Shown here in pieces: positions 1 to 7,715 of a DNA stretch of 35,216 nt. The stretch comes from Candidatus Hadarchaeum sp. (lineage in GTDB: Archaea > Hadarchaeota > Hadarchaeia > Hadarchaeales > Hadarchaeaceae): contig DYTO01000009.1 of assembly GCA_020725895.1 (NCBI GenBank), forward strand, positions 1 to 35,216. Direction: 5' to 3'. The notes beneath the pieces were generated by a model that had not been told where the DNA came from, made no database searches, and saw only the letters and a program-made list of their open reading frames with translations. The translations under genes and the position numbers were made by a program. How positions within the stretch are numbered: the first letter of the stretch is position 1; the number at the start of each line of letters is the position of its first letter.

Positions 1-521
1 GGGACCCCGCCTATGCTGTGGACATCCAGGATCGGCTCGACGTCAAGGTCCAGCCTGTCGCCGGCCTCCACCATCGATTGGGTAAGAGCGACGATCTCGT
101 CCATTGTCATGTCGCGCGTGTAGCCGCCGACGACGAAGGCTGTCATCTCAGTCGTGGTAAGATTGTCCGATACTATGTCCTGGACTATGCTCCGGATCTC
201 TTCGGAGTTGAGCTGTTGGCCGGACATCTTTTTCTTTATCGCCGCGGCCGAGAGAGGGCGGGGCGCTATTTTTACCTCGACATCGGCCCCTGCCGGAACG
301 CCAAGTGTTCCTGCGGCCTCCATGAATGCGCCGAGCTCGCCCTTTTGCACCATCTTGCGAGTCGTGTTGGCGATCATGGTCACAGACGCTTTTGGGGTGA
401 TCACCTTGACCCTGTCGCCAGTGATGTGACCGAGCGCGTTCGCGTCGTCCTCGTGCATAACGACTATGTTGCGGCCGGTTTCCATGTCCAAAGGTTTGAG
501 CTTCAAGTTTAACGAGTTCAT
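1..521 (-). CDS. deoA: AMP phosphorylase, N-terminal part (truncated by window edge)
   Basis: This gene is absent from the ORF track because it runs off the left edge. Reading the minus strand from the ATG at 519-521 gives 173 residues starting MNSLNLKLKPLDMETG. The first ~85 residues match the extra N-terminal domain of archaeal AMP phosphorylases. Then comes the helical start of the thymidine/pyrimidine-phosphorylase fold, and the readable part ends at VHSIGGV, just before the phosphate-binding loop. Family members are about 500 residues, so roughly two thirds lies outside. The family phosphorolyses AMP to adenine and ribose 1,5-bisphosphate, feeding the archaeal nucleotide-salvage route that ends in form III RuBisCO. 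The family call is firm; the role in a RuBisCO pathway is inference because no other pathway gene is visible. Confidence 0.85.
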   Translation of the reverse strand, partial: MNSLNLKLKPLDMETGRNIVVMHEDDANALGHITGDRVKVITPKASVTMIANTTRKMVQKGELGAFMEAAGTLGVPAGADVEVKIAPRPLSAAAIKKKMSGQQLNSEEIRSIVQDIVSDNLTTTEMTAFVVGGYTRDMTMDEIVALTQSMVEAGDRLDLDVEPILDVHSIGGV

Positions 522-582
522 TTCACCAGAATCTCATTTTGCGCTCATTAGATTTAAGGGTTCCCAAAGTCACGGTTAATTG

Positions 583-870
583 ATGGAAAATAAGGAATTT
601 GAAATCGGCGGGGAGAAGGTCACGGGGTTCAAGATAGATCTGCCGTCCGCGCCATTGCTAGTCATGGTTGCCCCAAAAGGCTACGTGATGTGCGGGTATC
701 TCGACCTGGTGACGGCGGAGAAGCTCGGGCAGGCGGCGGCTGTCGTTAGGGGCGTGAAGAGTTTTGAGGACGTTTTGAAGGCGAAAGTCGCGGGGGCGAC
801 GAGCGGCGCGAAGGCGCTGGGCGTCAGGGAAGGGATGAGCGGACGTGGGGCGCTTGAGCGGATGGTTTAG
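583..870 (+). CDS. DUF1805 family protein (YunC-like)
   Basis: A 95-residue protein. The ORF track begins at a TTG, but an ATG follows directly at 583 and is the better start. It carries the DUF1805 signature: KGYVMCGYLDL near residue 40, an AAVVRGVKSFEDVL segment, and a C-terminal LGVREGMSGRGALERM. This family is common in archaea and some Firmicutes as a small, probably oligomeric protein with no settled biochemical role. It is divergently oriented to the AMP phosphorylase gene across about 60 bp and ends in TAG. I am confident of the family and make no functional claim. Confidence 0.85.
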   Translation: MENKEFEIGGEKVTGFKIDLPSAPLLVMVAPKGYVMCGYLDLVTAEKLGQAAAVVRGVKSFEDVLKAKVAGATSGAKALGVREGMSGRGALERMV

Positions 871-981
871 ATTTTTCAAATGCAAATAAAGTTAAAATGA
901 AAAGAAAATAAAAAAATAATCGCTGTTGTCAACCGACGAACAGCCCAAAAAATCCCGGTTACCTTGTAAAACTACTGGTCC

Positions 982-1143
982 CTAAAATTTCCGGTGTTTC
1001 TGGAAGCAGTTCCTGCAGTAAACAGCCCTGCCTTCTGTTGGCTTGAATGGAACCTCGCACTCAGATCCGCAGTCGGCGCATGTCGCCTTGTGCATCTCGC
1101 GTGGTCCGAAGTCTCTTCGTCCGCCAAATCTTCCGTATGCCAT
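982..1143 (-). CDS. Small zinc-binding (CxxC...CxxC) protein
   Basis: A 53-residue protein. The track starts it 10 codons earlier, but the ATG at 1141-1143 follows a clear Shine-Dalgarno sequence (GGAGAG) and begins MAYGRFGGRRDFG. Residues after about 20 form a zinc ribbon: CADCGSECEVPF then YCRNCF, two CxxC knuckles about 15 residues apart. The N-terminus is rich in Gly and Arg, which suits nucleic-acid binding. Similar tiny CxxC proteins are widespread in archaea and candidate-phylum bacteria with unknown function. The upstream 159 bp hold no other credible ORF. Confidence 0.65.
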   Translation of the reverse strand: MAYGRFGGRRDFGPREMHKATCADCGSECEVPFKPTEGRAVYCRNCFQKHRKF

Positions 1144-1302
1144 TTTATTCTCTCCTATTTTTTTAAGATACAACTCGAAGAAACAGCTCGGCCGTTCAAT
1201 CTGGGTTTTCGGAAAAGCCCAATGTATCCCAAATCATTTAATTTTTCGCGCTTAAATAACGGCGCACCAATGCCAAAATTGTACTTTACTGTGAGAAATT
1301 CA

Positions 1303-1431
1303 TTAGACTGGCTTTGGGGCCTCTATCTCGCGAGAAGCCTTCTCCATCGCGCGGCGCCTGAGCTTCTTCAGTCTCCTCTTCTTCTTTTCTCGCCAACCGG
1401 CCCTTTTCCATCTATAACGACGATTGCTCAT
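1303..1431 (-). CDS. Very basic 42-residue protein, possible eL41-like ribosomal protein
   Basis: The track extends this ORF upstream, but the ATG at 1429-1431 has a GGTG Shine-Dalgarno a few bases before it and gives MSNRRYRWKRAGW as the start. About half of the 42 residues are Arg or Lys, mostly in one predicted helix (WREKKKRRLKKLRRRAM). The spacing W-R-x-K-x-x-R-R-L-K resembles ribosomal protein eL41, a single basic helix of about 25 residues bridging the ribosomal subunits. Low complexity makes this resemblance weak, and a nucleic-acid-binding peptide of another kind is equally possible. The Shine-Dalgarno sequence supports it being translated. Confidence 0.5.
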   Translation of the reverse strand: MSNRRYRWKRAGWREKKKRRLKKLRRRAMEKASREIEAPKPV

Positions 1432-1520
1432 TTGTTCACCTTTGTATGCCAAATTGATTTGCGCAATCAGGCTATAACTGCTTCTCTTTTTGCAAAGCGA
1501 TATTTTAGTATATGGTGATA

Positions 1521-2006
1521 TCATTTACCTAATTTCAGGAAATCCAAAAATTCGTTCATCAATTCAAATCCACGTCTTCTTGGAATAATCAGCATACGTG
1601 ATTTTTCTTTAAGCGAGACCTCTGTTGGAAAACTGTACACGTAAAATTCCCCATGGAAAAGGCAACCACCTTGGATCTCATCGAACTTCAACTCGAAAAA
1701 AGCGCTTGCCATAAACCTCCACTTTTTCACGGCTTTGATTTTACCGTCGTTTTCGGTTATCTTGAATCTTTTTTGAGTAAGCCATTGGGTTGCGATTTCT
1801 TCTGTTTCTTTCAAATTTTTAGGTAATTGTAGATCAACTAAAGTTCTTTCATTTTTTACAAACAGCATTCCAACAAGATATGACGTTACTGAAAGTATAG
1901 TGATCCCGCCAAAGAACATAACTAACGATGTCAAACTTCCGAGTGAACTACCAATCAATCTTAAAATAATAAAAATTATGATGCCACTTGCTAAAAAATC
2001 AATCAT
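1521..2006 (-). CDS. Unrecognised membrane protein
   Basis: A 161-residue protein I do not recognise. Residues ~5-20 and ~25-50 form two hydrophobic membrane segments (FLASGIIIFIILRL and VMFFGGITILSVTSYLVGML). The remaining ~105 residues are soluble, mixed alpha/beta and Lys-rich, probably a cytoplasmic domain. There is no Shine-Dalgarno; an AT-rich TATA-like stretch lies about 29 nt upstream of the ATG, so the message may be leaderless. Its DNA is far richer in A+T than the flanking metabolic genes, a property shared with the next two ORFs, which suggests joint acquisition or weak codon selection. Confidence 0.6.
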   Translation of the reverse strand: MIDFLASGIIIFIILRLIGSSLGSLTSLVMFFGGITILSVTSYLVGMLFVKNERTLVDLQLPKNLKETEEIATQWLTQKRFKITENDGKIKAVKKWRFMASAFFELKFDEIQGGCLFHGEFYVYSFPTEVSLKEKSRMLIIPRRRGFELMNEFLDFLKLGK

Positions 2007-2057
2007 AAAAAATTGTTCTATAGAAAGTTTTTTATTTTGGATGGACCTATTTTCATT

Positions 2058-2384
2058 TTATCTCCGCTTACCAATCGTTTTGGTGTTATAACCACTTGGT
2101 CTCTTCCACCACTGTGCGCCGTATGCAAAGTACACCAATGAAATAGAGAAGAATGGCAAAAAGAGTATCGGGGCTGTCAGCAAAATTCCATTCAAACTAA
2201 ATTTCTGTAAAATACTGGCGTAAATTGCAACGCTACCCGATAATAGGAAAAATCCTCCGAAAACAAACCCGCTGATTTTATAAAATTTTATATAAAATTT
2301 TAGCCCTCGCACGATATTTTTTGAAGTTACGCGAGGCGCATAGCTCATCGGCTTTATTGGCTTATTTGTGAAAGGATATTTCAA
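2058..2384 (-). CDS. Unrecognised small membrane protein
   Basis: A 108-residue protein with two predicted membrane segments (FVFGGFFLLSGSVAIYA and ILLTAPILFLPFFSISLVYFAYG) flanked by basic tails. The start is uncertain. The track start is a TTG directly abutting the TAA stop of the upstream ORF, with AAGGTAAG just before it, which suits translational coupling. An ATG 12 codons later (2348) lacks a Shine-Dalgarno. I recognise no family. It sits between two other A+T-rich membrane ORFs in the same direction. Confidence 0.5.
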   Translation of the reverse strand: MKYPFTNKPIKPMSYAPRVTSKNIVRGLKFYIKFYKISGFVFGGFFLLSGSVAIYASILQKFSLNGILLTAPILFLPFFSISLVYFAYGAQWWKRPSGYNTKTIGKRR

Positions 2385-2642
2385 TTACTTACCTTGGCGG
2401 ATTTTATTTTGAAGCTTTACGCCCCCATACAAGTAGAATAAACAGGCGGAAATCATCAATGGCAAAACTATTGGAAGCGGCTCTACACGTATGGTATCGG
2501 GAATAGCGCTCATCATCAAAATCGACAAAATGCCACCTAATATCATCAATGCAAAAAAATAATTCAAAATTACAACTTTTTCGGCTTTTGTCTTTTGCAA
2601 ATCAAGTTTCAGGTTTTTAAATGATTTTCGTTTTTGTGGCAT
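2385..2642 (-). CDS. Unrecognised small membrane protein
   Basis: An 85-residue protein with a basic N-terminal stretch (~25 residues, MPQKRKSFKNLKLD) followed by two hydrophobic segments (NYFFALMILGGILSILMM and LPIVLPLMISACLFYLYGG). It is first of three A+T-rich ORFs in the same direction and abuts the next one exactly. No homologue is recognised. The basic head and paired helices are consistent with a small inner-membrane protein whose N-terminus stays inside the cell. Coding status is moderately supported by length, the hydrophobicity pattern and abutting gene order. Confidence 0.5.
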   Translation of the reverse strand: MPQKRKSFKNLKLDLQKTKAEKVVILNYFFALMILGGILSILMMSAIPDTIRVEPLPIVLPLMISACLFYLYGGVKLQNKIRQGK

Positions 2643-2676
2643 CAGTACCCCAAATCGTATTGCCGTAAGTTTATAT

Positions 2677-3501
2677 TTAGCTTGTTGAGCTTTTGTTCCT
2701 CTCTTTGCAAGCCTGCTTCATCTCAGCCGCAAACTTGGCAATCTCCTGAAGAGTTTTCTCGGGCGACTTCAAGTTCTTTGAATATATCTTCGCGACGGCA
2801 CTGCCGGTAATCACGCCGTCTGCACCATTCGAAACCATAGCTGCCGCGTGCTCTCCTTTTGAAATACCGAACCCGGCCATCAGCGGCACGTCCGTCCGCG
2901 CCCGCACCTTTTTCAACAGATTGACGGTCGACTCCAGGAGGCTTTCGCGCGCGCCCGTCACTCCCTCGACGTTCACCACGTACAAGAATCCTGAGGCAGC
3001 CGATACTATCTTCTCTAGCCGTTCGTCGCTGGTCGTCGGCGCGACCTGAAAGATGACGCGGATGTTTGACTTTTCGGCGAAACGCAAGAGTTCATCCGAC
3101 TCCTCGATCGGCAAGTCGGGGATGATCAGGCCCTGTACCCCGGCCTCCTTAACAGTCTTCGTGAACTTCTCGAGCCCCATCACGTACGGGATGTTGTAAT
3201 AAGTCGTCAGGATTATCGGCACATCGACGCCGGCCTTCCTCAGTTTCCTGACGCCCTCGATGCACCTCGTCGGTGTCATCCCTCCCCTCAGCGCGCGCTC
3301 GCACGCAGCGATGAACGTCGGCCCGTCCGCTATCGGGTCAGAGAATGGAACCCCGAACTCCAGCATGTCCGCGCCGTTTTCAACGAGCGTCTTGATCAGT
3401 TCAATCGAGAATTCCTCGTTCGGGTCGCCGTAGTAGACGTGCGGCATGTACGCGCCCTCGCCCCGCGACTTCAACTGGCGGAACTTTTCCTCAATCTCCA
3501 T
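2677..3501 (-). CDS. trpA: Tryptophan synthase alpha subunit
   Basis: A 274-residue TIM barrel that cleaves indole-3-glycerol phosphate to indole and glyceraldehyde 3-phosphate, passing indole to TrpB. The family signature MLEFGVPFSDPIADGP near residue 46 contains the catalytic Glu and Asp. The later GFGISKGEHAA and GVITGSAVAKI segments form the phosphate-binding end. Length is normal (about 260-275). It is the last gene of the trp operon and its ATG lies 11 nt inside the end of trpB, implying coupled translation. The C-terminal tail is Lys/Ser-rich and variable. Confidence 0.97.
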   Translation of the reverse strand: MEIEEKFRQLKSRGEGAYMPHVYYGDPNEEFSIELIKTLVENGADMLEFGVPFSDPIADGPTFIAACERALRGGMTPTRCIEGVRKLRKAGVDVPIILTTYYNIPYVMGLEKFTKTVKEAGVQGLIIPDLPIEESDELLRFAEKSNIRVIFQVAPTTSDERLEKIVSAASGFLYVVNVEGVTGARESLLESTVNLLKKVRARTDVPLMAGFGISKGEHAAAMVSNGADGVITGSAVAKIYSKNLKSPEKTLQEIAKFAAEMKQACKERNKSSTS

Positions 3502-4660
3502 AGAAATACCTCACAATAGTCTCCAGGTCCTTGTCTCCGCGCCCGGAGTAGTTTATCACAACGACCTCGTCGCGCTCGAACTCCTTCCCGTTGTTCAGGA
3601 CGTACGCTATCGCGTGCGCAGTCTCAAGCGCCGGAATCAGACCCTCCTTCTCAGACATCACCCTAACTGCCTCGAAGACGTCCTTGTCAAAAGCGTGGCA
3701 CGGCTTAACGCGCCCGCTGTCGCAGAGATGTGAGATCTCGGGGCCGCGCCCGGGATAGTTCAGCCCGGCCGCCCGCGTCTTCGAAGGCTTGATCTGCCCG
3801 TGCTCGTCCTGCATTATCTGCATCGCCGCCCCGTGGAGCACGCCAGGCTTGCCGAGGGAGAATGCGGCCGCGCTGTTGTCTGCGTCTAGGCGCTCCCCGC
3901 CACCCTCGACGAAGTAAAGCCTGACGTCGCGCTCGCTAACGAAAGGTCTGAATGCACCGACGGCGTTGCTCCCGCCGCTCCCGCACGCGACTACCGCGTC
4001 GGGAAGCCGTCCTTCCATTTCCATGATCTGCGCCTTGAGCTCCTTCCCGATCACGCTCTGGAAAGTCGCGACTATCTCCGGGAACGGATGCGGCCCGACG
4101 GTCGAGCCCATCAGGTAATGTGTATCGCGGGTGCAAGTCGCCCATTCGCGCAGGGTGTCCGAGACAGCATCCTTCAGGACTCCCATCCCCGTCTCGACTG
4201 GCGTGACCTTCGCCCCGAGCAGCTTGATCCTCTTGACGTTGCTCGCCTGCCTCTCGATGTCCTTCACACCCATGAAAACTTCCACATCGAGGCCAACGAC
4301 GTTCGCCGCCATCGCCGCGGAAATCCCGTGCTGCCCGGCCGCCGTCTCCGTTATCAGCCGCGTCTTCCCCATCCTCTTCGCTAGAAGCGCCTGCCCCAGC
4401 GAATTGTTCAGCTTGTGCGACCCACCGCAAAGCAAATCCTCGCGCTTCAGGTAGACCTTGCAACCGACGAGCTCGCTGATCTTCTTCGCGCGGTAGAGCG
4501 GCGTCGGTCGCCCGCCGTAATCCCTGAACAGGCCGTCGAGCTCCTGTCTGAAATCATCCGTCGGGTAGAATTTCTCAAACGCTTCCTCGAGCTCTATGAG
4601 CGCGTGCATCAGAACCTCGCTGACGTACCTCCCGCCGAACTTCCCGAACCTTCCCTTCAC
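3491..4660 (-). CDS. trpB: Tryptophan synthase beta subunit
   Basis: A 389-residue PLP enzyme that joins indole and L-serine to make tryptophan. The PLP-binding lysine lies in GGSHKLNNSLGQA, and the phosphate cup is CGSGGSNAVG near residue 227. Residues ETAAGQHG carry the catalytic-site Glu. The N-terminus MKGRFGKFGGRYVSE is typical of TrpB1, the form that pairs with TrpA, rather than the longer TrpB2. It overlaps trpF upstream by 4 nt and trpA downstream by 11 nt. Family and function are certain. Confidence 0.97.
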   Translation of the reverse strand: MKGRFGKFGGRYVSEVLMHALIELEEAFEKFYPTDDFRQELDGLFRDYGGRPTPLYRAKKISELVGCKVYLKREDLLCGGSHKLNNSLGQALLAKRMGKTRLITETAAGQHGISAAMAANVVGLDVEVFMGVKDIERQASNVKRIKLLGAKVTPVETGMGVLKDAVSDTLREWATCTRDTHYLMGSTVGPHPFPEIVATFQSVIGKELKAQIMEMEGRLPDAVVACGSGGSNAVGAFRPFVSERDVRLYFVEGGGERLDADNSAAAFSLGKPGVLHGAAMQIMQDEHGQIKPSKTRAAGLNYPGRGPEISHLCDSGRVKPCHAFDKDVFEAVRVMSEKEGLIPALETAHAIAYVLNNGKEFERDEVVVINYSGRGDKDLETIVRYFYGD

Positions 4661-5307
4661 CTCAGCGCCCCCTTAGCCGCGCTTATGAATTTTCTCATCA
4701 GCTCCGCGTCCTTTTTCCCAGGGCTTGACTCGACTCCCGTCGCGACGTCTACGCCTTGCGGGTGGACCGCCCTTATCGCGTCTGCTACGTTCGAATGCGT
4801 GAGCCCGCCCGCGAGAAAGACCGGCTTGTCGACGGCGTCCCTTATGTCGTGGCTTATGTTCCAGTCGTGTGTCAGCCCCGTCCCTCCGCCACTCCTTCCC
4901 GCCGTGTCGACCAGGATTATGTCCGCGACTTTTGCCGCATCGCGCGCCTTTCGCACTTCCTCCTTCAAATCGGCGCCTTGGGGAGAGACTGGCACGACTA
5001 CTATGAGCTTCACGCCGAGTTCCTTCTTGACGCGCGCGAGTTCTGAGATGGGGATTGTTGGATGGATTTGCATGTAATCTGGTTTAAGGGCGTGCGCTGT
5101 TTCGGTGAGCTCTTCAACGTTCTTCGGCATCACGACGGCGACTTTCTTGGCGTCGCCGGCCGCAGCGAATATCTTCCTCGCCTGCTCGACACCCACGAAT
5201 CGCCTCGACTCCGGAATCAGGATTGCGCCAACCATGTCCGCCCCGAGATCGCTGGCGGCCTTCGCGTCCGCCGGTTCTTTTATCCCGCAAATCTTGACTT
5301 TCAACAT
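4657..5307 (-). CDS. trpF: Phosphoribosylanthranilate isomerase
   Basis: A 216-residue TIM-barrel enzyme that isomerises N-(5'-phosphoribosyl)anthranilate to CdRP, the third step of the pathway. The N-terminal KICGIKEPADA contains the catalytic Cys. ILVDTAGRSGGGTG near residue 130 contains the catalytic Asp, followed by the phosphate-binding FLAGGL. It lies one base after trpC and overlaps trpB by 4 nt. In some archaea trpF is absent or displaced; here it sits in the standard place. Confidence 0.96.
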   Translation of the reverse strand: MLKVKICGIKEPADAKAASDLGADMVGAILIPESRRFVGVEQARKIFAAAGDAKKVAVVMPKNVEELTETAHALKPDYMQIHPTIPISELARVKKELGVKLIVVVPVSPQGADLKEEVRKARDAAKVADIILVDTAGRSGGGTGLTHDWNISHDIRDAVDKPVFLAGGLTHSNVADAIRAVHPQGVDVATGVESSPGKKDAELMRKFISAAKGALR

Positions 5308-5308
5308 T

Positions 5309-6085
5309 TCACCCTCCGACCAGCTCCCTCACCTTTTGCTCGATGTTGCTCGCGCGCATGATGGAAGTGCCGACGAGCACGGCATCGGCGCCGGCGTTCA
5401 GCATCCTCTGCACGTCGCCCCTCGTGTTCATCCCGCTCTCGCTCACAAGAGTGACGTCGTTCGGGATGAGCGGCGCCAGCCTCTCGGTCGTGGCCAGGTC
5501 AACTTTCAAAGTTTCAAGATTCCTGTTGTTTATCCCGATCAGCCTCGCACCCGCGTCGACCGCGAGCTCTATCTCCTTCTCGTCCGTCACCTCCACAAGC
5601 GCTTCCATGCCCAATTTTCTCGTCAAATCCAACAGTTCTGGCAGGGAGTCGCCTAGGATTTTCGTGATCAACAGTATCGCGTCCGCGCCCAGCTCGGCAG
5701 CCGATTCGTAAATCTGGTATTCGCCGACGATGAAATCTTTCCTCAGCAGCGGGGCATCCAGAAATTTCCTCAAGTCCCTCAGAAAACTCGGCTCTCCCTT
5801 GAAGTACTTCCTCTCGGTCAGCACTGAGAGGGCGATCGCACCGCCGCTCAACATGGACTGCGCCAGGCTAATGGGGTCTGCCCCGATCCGGATGTCGCCG
5901 GCCGATGGCGAGGCCCTTTTGATTTCCGCTATCACCGGGACTTTCTTCGCTTTTTTCGCGCTTTCAATCGCGCTGATGATGCTGTATTTTCTCCAGTCGA
6001 TCTTCATCGCCCGCAGTGGCTTGTCCACCATCCTCATCTGTAGGTCGGCCCTGACGTCCGCGACTATTTGCGAAAGTATACTCAC
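5309..6085 (-). CDS. trpC: Indole-3-glycerol phosphate synthase
   Basis: A 258-residue TIM barrel that closes the indole ring of CdRP with loss of CO2 and water. PVIAEIKRASPSAGDI holds the catalytic Lys of the family, LLRKDFIVGEYQIYE the second conserved Lys, and VLVGTSIMRA the phosphate-binding loop. It is a free-standing TrpC, not a TrpC-TrpF fusion. It overlaps trpD by 4 nt and is followed after one base by trpF. Confidence 0.97.
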   Translation of the reverse strand: MSILSQIVADVRADLQMRMVDKPLRAMKIDWRKYSIISAIESAKKAKKVPVIAEIKRASPSAGDIRIGADPISLAQSMLSGGAIALSVLTERKYFKGEPSFLRDLRKFLDAPLLRKDFIVGEYQIYESAAELGADAILLITKILGDSLPELLDLTRKLGMEALVEVTDEKEIELAVDAGARLIGINNRNLETLKVDLATTERLAPLIPNDVTLVSESGMNTRGDVQRMLNAGADAVLVGTSIMRASNIEQKVRELVGG

Positions 6086-7137
6086 AGGCTGGCCTCCACT
6101 TCCTTGAGCATTCTCAGGTCCCCGCCGGTCGCCTCAACCAATTGGACGACCTTTTCAAACGCCCGCTTGGAATCGATTGAATCGGCGGCGGTTTCTATCC
6201 CGTCCTTGATGTCCGATGCCTTGCCGCCGACCACTATAGCTGCGGCGGCGTTCAACAGGACTATGTCTCTCCTCGGCCCCTGCTCGCCAAGCAAAATTCT
6301 CAGCGTTGCCCTCACGTTGGCTGGCAAATCTTTTCCGGCGATCGCGTCCTTGGTCGCGCGCTTGAGCCCGAAATCCTCGGGTTCCCTGGTGTACGTTATC
6401 ACTTCGCCGTCCACCAGTTCCGAAATCTGGGTCTCGCCAAGCGTTGACAATTCATCAAGGCCGTCAATGCCGTGGACCACCATCACCCTCCTCGACCCCA
6501 GGTTCTTCAGCACCTTTGCGAGCGTCTCGGTCAGGTCGGCGTCGTAGACCCCCATCAACTGGGCTTGGGCGCCGGCGGGGTTCGTGAGCGGCCCCAGTAT
6601 GTTGAAAACGGTCCTGATGCCCAGCTCCCTTCTAACGGGCGTGGCGTACTTCATCGCGCCGTGGAATCTCGGAGCGAACATAAAACCAATTCCTATCTTT
6701 TCGATGCATCTCTGGACTTCCTCCGGGGGAACGTCTATCTTCACGCCCAACGCCTCCATTATGTCCGCGCTCCCGGCCTTGCTCGTGACGGACCTGTTCC
6801 CATGCTTCGCGATCTTGACGCCCGCCCCGGCGGCGACGAACATCGCCGTGGTGCTTATGTTGAACGTCTTGATCTTGTCCCCGCCAGTCCCGCAAGTGTC
6901 GACCAGCAGGCCTTCGACATTCGGCTTTATTCTGGATGCGAAATCCCTCATCGTCCTCGCGAAGGCCGTTATCTCGGCCACGGTTTCCCCCTTCATCCGG
7001 AGTGCCGTGAGGAAAGACGCGATCTGCGCGGTGGTCGCCTCGCCCGACATCAGGCACCTCATCGAGGCTTCTGCCTCGCTCTCAGACAAATCCTCGCCCA
7101 ACACGACTTTTTTCAGAGATTCTTCAACAGCGTTCAT
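6082..7137 (-). CDS. trpD: Anthranilate phosphoribosyltransferase
   Basis: A 351-residue enzyme that transfers phosphoribose from PRPP to anthranilate. The glycine-rich PRPP/pyrophosphate site DTCGTGGDKIKTFNIST lies near residues 82-98, and KHGNRSVTSKAGSADIMEALG follows in pieces typical of the family. It belongs to the same nucleoside-phosphorylase II fold as the AMP phosphorylase at the window start. TrpD and TrpG are separate genes here. It overlaps trpG and trpC by 4 nt each. Confidence 0.97.
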   Translation of the reverse strand: MNAVEESLKKVVLGEDLSESEAEASMRCLMSGEATTAQIASFLTALRMKGETVAEITAFARTMRDFASRIKPNVEGLLVDTCGTGGDKIKTFNISTTAMFVAAGAGVKIAKHGNRSVTSKAGSADIMEALGVKIDVPPEEVQRCIEKIGIGFMFAPRFHGAMKYATPVRRELGIRTVFNILGPLTNPAGAQAQLMGVYDADLTETLAKVLKNLGSRRVMVVHGIDGLDELSTLGETQISELVDGEVITYTREPEDFGLKRATKDAIAGKDLPANVRATLRILLGEQGPRRDIVLLNAAAAIVVGGKASDIKDGIETAADSIDSKRAFEKVVQLVEATGGDLRMLKEVEASL

Positions 7138-7715
7138 CGCTTCACCTCATGATCAAGGAAGTTCTTCATGATTTTCTTGCCGTGCCGCGTGAGAATCGAC
7201 TCCGGGTGGAACTGGACGCCGAACATCGGGTACTCAACGTGCTCAATCGCCATTATCTCGCGGTCGGCGTCCGCCGTCTCGGCCGTTATCCTCAAGACTT
7301 TCGGGAGGCTCTTGCGCTCCGCGACGAGCGAATGGTAGCGGGTGGCCTCGAAGGGGTTCGGGACGCCTTTGAAGAGGGCGCTCCCGTCGTGCTTTATCTT
7401 CGATGTTTTACCGTGCATGAGATTTTTCGCGGGCACTATCTTGCCGCCGAAAGCGTAAGCGATTGCTTGGTGGCCCAGACATACTCCCAGAATCGGGACA
7501 TCCTTCCCGAGAGTCTTTATCACGTCGACGGAAACCCCGGCGTCCTTTGGCGTTTTCGGGCCCGGCGAGATGACGATTTTCTCGGGTTTTTCCTGGATTA
7601 TTTTTTTCAGCGGTGCGTCGTTCAGGAAAACCACGGGCTTCGCGCCCAGCTCTCCGACGTAGTGCACGAGGTTGTACGTGAAGCTGTCGTAATTATCTAT
7701 CACAACTACTTTCAT
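7134..7715 (-). CDS. trpG: Anthranilate synthase glutamine amidotransferase subunit
   Basis: A 193-residue class I glutamine amidotransferase that supplies ammonia to TrpE. It shows the N-terminal IDNYDSFTYNLVHY, the nucleophile in LGVCLGHQAIAYAFGG, and the His-Glu pair in QFHPESILT. In many archaea and bacteria the same subunit also serves para-aminobenzoate synthase. Its place between trpE and trpD makes anthranilate its main job. It overlaps both neighbours by 4 nt. Confidence 0.97.
   Translation of the reverse strand: MKVVVIDNYDSFTYNLVHYVGELGAKPVVFLNDAPLKKIIQEKPEKIVISPGPKTPKDAGVSVDVIKTLGKDVPILGVCLGHQAIAYAFGGKIVPAKNLMHGKTSKIKHDGSALFKGVPNPFEATRYHSLVAERKSLPKVLRITAETADADREIMAIEHVEYPMFGVQFHPESILTRHGKKIMKNFLDHEVKR

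Noticed and set aside
1561-1575. tRNA T-loop-like sequence (TTCAAATCC)
   Set aside because: No acceptor, D or anticodon stems around it, and it lies inside a coding region.
3936-4463. 175-codon ORF inside trpB
   Set aside because: Same-strand frame shadow of a clearly recognised gene with no family features.
4415-5077. 220-codon plus-strand ORF across trpB/trpF
   Set aside because: Antisense shadow created by the G+C-rich codon pattern of the trp genes.
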